Positions 60,131 to 64,000 of a stretch of 64,000 nucleotides of DNA are shown here, one piece after another. The first letter of the stretch is position 1, and each line of letters starts with the position of its first letter. The position numbers were made by a program, and so were the translations under genes. Where the stretch lies: assembly GCA_026724425.1 (NCBI GenBank), contig JAIUCV010000570.1, forward strand, positions 310,001-374,000, written 5' to 3'. The notes below the pieces were generated by a model. The model was not told the DNA's origin. It did no database searches and saw only the letters and a list, made by a program, of their open reading frames with translations. The DNA comes from Erythrophleum ivorense (Eukaryota > Streptophyta > Magnoliopsida > Fabales > Fabaceae).

Positions 60131-60420
60131 ATTCTGTTATTAATATTGGAAATGTTTATTGATTTAAATTGATGAAAACTTCACTGTTAGGTAATTAAAT
60201 TTCAGGAAGGTTAAAAGTATACAATTTAACATATATAACAAAATTGACCAGCCCAAATATCATTTGTCATTGGTCTTTCTTTAATCTTCTTTCCCAGTGT
60301 CTTGCTTTATGCTAACAGTGCGAGTCATTTATCTAAACTCTAATTCTGATTTGTCTATATTTAATGCATTTTCCTTCATGAAATTGGGTTGGACCCTACT
60401 TTTGTCTCTCTGGTCTTCTC
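60130..60420 (-). repeat. Copy of the TNL 5' flank lying downstream of a TIR pseudo-exon
   Basis: Closely similar to 8,270-8,500. It lies on the wrong side (3') of the TIR pseudo-exon at 60.8-61.1 kb to be its promoter, implying that leader/TIR units were tandemly duplicated and then lost pieces. 60,421-60,780 has no recognisable content apart from a short CA/TA run near 60,650. Confidence 0.65.
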
Positions 60421-60782
60421 CATTCCACCCTAACTGCTGCTTGTCAAGCAAGGACGACCAGTTTATATATATGTTCTTGCACTTAGCGTTGATTATGGAT
60501 AAGCATATACCTATAAATATAATAATGGAATTCTTGAATCTTCATATAAAGTTATAACAAAAAAATTACTCAATCAATTATTAATATAATTCAAAATTGA
60601 TAAAATGTTATTTGAATGATGGTTTTGAAATTTTTTTTTTTATAATACACACACACATACATATATATACACACTCTAGGTCTGCGGCAGGTGGGGATCA
60701 TATTACCCAGATCCAAATTCTCAAAATATTTATAAAATGTTTTATAGCCAGATCCAAACTAATAAATTTAACGTAGAAAAAC

Positions 60783-61115
60783 TTGCGGACCCAATTTATT
60801 TCTAGATTCAAGAATCTTTTGGAGTTCATCCAAACATCATGTAGAAGATGCATAATTCTTGGAGAGAACAACAACTGCAGAGAAAAAATCCTCAATTGTT
60901 TTAAGGAGTTGTTGTGATATAACTTAACCTCTCTCTATTCCTTCATCCCTGAAAGCTATGATACCGCTTCTGCTTAAAGCAGCATATAAATGATCTGTAA
61001 AATTCAAGCGAGTGTCTTGTCCCATAAAACTCAAGAAAACATCATATTTCCATTTTGTGGTTGAATTAGAAGTAGAAGAGTTTGGGGAAAATTCTCCTTG
61101 GACACTATATGCCAT
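60783..61115 (-). pseudogene. TIR-domain pseudo-exon of a TNL (two stops, truncated)
   Basis: From ATG at 61,115: YDVFLSFMGQDTRLNFTDHL, AALSRSGIIAFRDEGIERG, then TAA at 60,926; the frame continues with QQLLKTIEDFFSAVVVLSKN and YASST, TGA at 60,839 in place of the tryptophan codon of WCLDEL, then CLDELQKILESRNKLG. Homology ends near 60,783, about two thirds through the domain. One codon is missing in the DDEG block relative to the other copies. Not functional; may have been exon 1 of the TNL whose LRR fragment lies at 53 kb. Confidence 0.9.
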
Positions 61116-61309
61116 TGCAGGGTTTTGACATCATGGTTGTATCCAAATTGTAATCTGCAACAACATAATCATATTACTTGCCAATGGAAAAAGGAAAATA
61201 GAAAAGAAAAGGAATCAGATATTAATTAAAACTAATGGATACACTGGGGGAAAAAATTGTGCAGGATTTATAATTCTCTATATACAATGAACAATACTGT
61301 TAAAGATTT
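61116..61309 (-). promoter_or_regulatory. Leader of the TIR pseudo-exon at 61.1 kb
   Basis: Minus strand TTGTTGCAG then ATTACAATTTGGATACAACC, matching the leaders at 10.4 and 34.97 kb. It is separated from the rest of the 5' flank by a solo LTR. Confidence 0.5.
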
Positions 61310-61635
61310 TGTTGCACGGATCTGATAGACCACAGAAAGTCAAAGGGAAAATTTAAAGAAACGGACGGATTAAGAGAGAAGAATTAAGAAGGAGAATAGT
61401 CAGGAAGGAAGGGGGAAACAATTCTGTATTGCTTAATTCTGACGCTATTACAATGCAAGCCCTATATACCTGAGCTCTAACAGATTTGGTTATTAACCAA
61501 TGACTCCCGGGCCCCTATCAAAATGCAGAATGCCCAATACCTCCCAAAATACCAGTCAACTAACTTCTGTTATTACACAATACCCAAACTACCCTTACTA
61601 ACTCAAATTAAATAACATTATTGACCTTGCTAACA
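61310..61635 (-). mobile_element. copia-type solo LTR in the TNL 5' region
   Basis: 326 bp with TG...CA ends: on the minus strand TGTTAGCAAGGTCAATAATG at the start and GATCCGTGCAACA at the end, with a TATATAGGGCTTGCATTGTA promoter-like block. The paralogous leader at 35.1-35.2 kb is continuous where this sequence sits (shared flank CAGATTTT-like and AGCTCACTGCTATGATCT). The target duplication is unclear (GATTT versus TTTTT). Confidence 0.7.
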
Positions 61636-62720
61636 TTTTTCTGCATAAGAGGCCTTACTTTCTCCTTAGCTCACTGCTATGATCTGAAGTCACTGAGCTA
61701 CAATCAAGAGAGAGACATGAGAAATATAGACGAAAGAGCAAAAACATAACATTACATTTGTTAACGTTTCCAATATGGAATTGGAAGCCAGCTTCTGGTC
61801 ATTAATTTTTATTAATGTTTTCCTTACTTTTGCTTTCATCCCTATTTAGTCTTCTTTTCCAGTGTCTTGCTTTATATATATGTGTGTGTGTGTTGTGTGT
61901 TGTGTGTACAGAGCCATCAATTTGCTTTTCTGGGCGTTTATTTAAACTTTATGATTTCTCTTTATTTACAAGCAATTCCTCTTGTACTAATACACTTCAG
62001 AAAAAGAAAACAAAAACAAAAAAAACCTCTAGTGTATACATATTAAAAGAATATATTATTTTATAATTCCATTTCACAAATCATCTCATCTAACGAAGAG
62101 ATGAAAGAAAAATGAAGGAATAAAAGAAAAAGAAAGCAAAGAGGAAAGCTGGATGCAATACTAGATAAGTATGAAACTTTATGAATTCATGGTCTGATAG
62201 GCTTTTAAATTCATTAACACTTTCATGTGCACAGTGGGAACAGCTTAAAGGAAAATGGTGAAAAGAAAGAACTGGATTCAATGCACAATCTTGAAAGTGG
62301 ATTTCACTTTTGTTTATTTTAATTTAGGGAAAGCAACCATCATGGAATTGGACTCATCCACTTTTGTCTCTTTGCAAAATCAAATCTGTAATTTAACTCT
62401 CAACAAAAGCTAGAGTTGGTAGAAATTCCCAAGTAAATATGTTTATAAAGAAATAGTTAATTATAAATAAATATCTAAATACATCATTATATATTTTTAA
62501 TAAATTAATTAAAATATATCCACATATTTATTCATATTTAATTTAATCTATTTATTTTTGTAAATCTGGATTACTTAATATACATTGATTTCCTGTACAT
62601 AATATTAATCATGAAATTTTACTAAATATGATGACTCGTGAACAGCAATATACAGGTTATTTATGTGTACGCTTGCATTCGCCCCACGCATTCCAATTCA
62701 ATAATGCATATTTAAATTGT
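61636..62720 (-). repeat. Upstream flank of the 61.1-kb TIR pseudo-exon
   Basis: Continues the TNL 5' flank: AGCTCACTGCTATGATCT at 61,665, CATTAATTTTTATTAATG at 61,800, CCAGTGTCTTGCTTTAT at 61,859, then 62,130-62,620 homologous to 11.26-11.7 and 57.1-57.6 kb. A (TG)n run with TTGTGTGTTGTGTGT lies at 61,881-61,908. Confidence 0.65.
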
Positions 62721-64000
62721 TAATCCTATTATGTGATAATTTGCTTTATTATATTAGTAAAATCATTATATGTAAATTTATTATTAATTATTTTTATTTA
62801 AAAAAAAATATTAGACTTCAAATTTCTTTAAAGGACAATCAACTCTAATTACTATTTTATATATTAGTTATGATAGGATAATTTATCATTTCAAACATGG
62901 TGTTATGAAATATTGGTTAGATGATACTTTAGGCACATGCTTTCTCCCAAATTTCCACATATGCCTATTTCTATAAATAAAAGCTTTTGTTGTCACATCC
63001 TGAAAGAGAGACCCAACCAGCACAAAATATAAGCAGACTTCACACCTATAAGTCTAACAAACACACAAATCCTTATTTAATACTGATGCATGATAAAATT
63101 TCATGTAATATTTCTGATTAGAACACAATTTCATATGTCTACTTTATCTATATCAGGATCACAATTTTACAATTTTTGTATAGCATAACATAATATAGAA
63201 GATTTAATATTCATAATATAGCATACAAGATGGTACTACCTAGAAAATCTGTCTCGACCAACATGCAAAAGCAAATAAAAGAAATTCAAAAAAGGGAAGG
63301 AAAGTAAAAACATATCATACTTTATAGTCTACTTACAATATTTACCGAACGTCAATGATCCTTTCAACCAGAACGCTGCCAATCCCTTCAATGGAAACTC
63401 CGAGACATATCCTAGATCACACAATTGCAACATTATATATAATTTTAAAAACTGAAATTAAATTCCCTTTACTCCACTTTAGTTCAACAAAATGACCTAT
63501 CCTAATTAAATTTTACTCCTATAATAACTACAAGCTAGTTCCCTATTACTTAATTTATTTACTACCTACCTATTTTCTTCACTAGCCAACCTAGGTTATT
63601 AGTCAATTACCTACCACCTCACAATATAGGTTATCTCACCTTGAATTTAGGTTATTTCACCTTACATAATCAAGTTTGTAATTTGACCTTTGGTACACTC
63701 ATATATTAGTTTAAGTAATTCATTACCCTTGCAAAATTTCTCAATTTTAACTCCACACTTAATATAATCAATTTAATTACCTTATTATCTAATAAATCCT
63801 TACTCCATATAAGCCCTCAACTTAGGTTACAAATTATACTACCTCCAATCTCTCATATATGAAAAACAAATAACTAACTTATGAAAATTAAAAAAACTAG
63901 TTAAAAGCAATTAATTTTTTAAATTTTATTCTAAATAAAAATTATTTTTCAATAATAACCCTATTTAATGTGTATACTATCTTCTTGAAATTAATGATAA
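62721..64000. other. AT-rich end of the window, no gene recognised
   Basis: Stop codons in all frames and no recognisable domain. Short direct repeats (AATATAGGTTATCTCACCTT and AATTTAGGTTATTTCACCTT near 63,622-63,664) are present. TGTCACATCCTGAAAGAG at 62,992 resembles a gypsy LTR start but no partner is visible. Confidence 0.5.

Overview
This is nuclear plant DNA: AT-rich, intron-containing and full of degenerate LTR retrotransposons, MITEs and microsatellites. The host genes are TIR-NB-ARC-LRR (TNL) immune receptors with the post-LRR C-JID module. TNLs are essentially absent from grasses, so the source is a eudicot; I cannot name the species.

All recognisable host genes belong to one TNL cluster, nearly all on the minus strand. 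One gene reads as complete. Its TIR exon (34,937-34,426) splices in phase over a 12.4-kb first intron to the NB-ARC exon (21,979-20,875). LRR exons (20,795-19,608), a 48-bp exon, a C-JID exon (19,388-18,753) and a short last exon (stop at 18,261) follow, giving a predicted 1,138 residues. Downstream of it is a pseudogene (15,804-12,462) with no TIR exon, a frameshift in NB-ARC, a broken C-JID exon and no last exon. Two isolated TIR pseudo-exons (10,367-9,906, three stops; 61,115-60,783, two stops and truncated) and one LRR fragment (53,896-52,710) are further debris. The first ~1.35 kb of the window is an inverted copy of the intact gene's 3' flank, so another TNL, on the plus strand, ends at the left edge.

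Transposable elements explain most of the rest. At left are a CACTA terminus with palindromic subterminal repeats (1,346-~1,870), a large diverged LTR (~2,060-5,751) and a fold-back element that cuts a TIR pseudo-exon (8,910-9,890). Intron 1 of the intact gene holds a nest: remains of a Ty3/gypsy Tat-like element (gag from 23,215, 3' LTR at 32,841), a Tourist-like MITE in its gag, a 5.9-kb Ty1/copia element with both LTRs and a 5-bp target duplication (24,496-30,425), and inside that an RTE-type LINE fragment. Right of the TIR exon is a ~13.8-kb minus-strand Sirevirus-like copia element (38,365-~52,195) with an env-like proline-rich ORF. A hAT-type element and a 3.56-kb solo LTR have inserted into it; the solo LTR is a relative of the 2-5.7 kb one.

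The right end (53.9-64 kb) is rearranged: a 300-bp direct repeat joins truncated NLR pieces, a ~470-bp unit is tandemly duplicated, a copia solo LTR sits upstream of a TIR pseudo-exon, and there are several copies of the TNL 5' flank. I see no tRNA, rRNA, CRISPR array or non-NLR host gene that I can support. The most biologically interesting feature is the intact TNL with a transposon-filled first intron, an arrangement known in Arabidopsis RPP7 to affect transcript processing.
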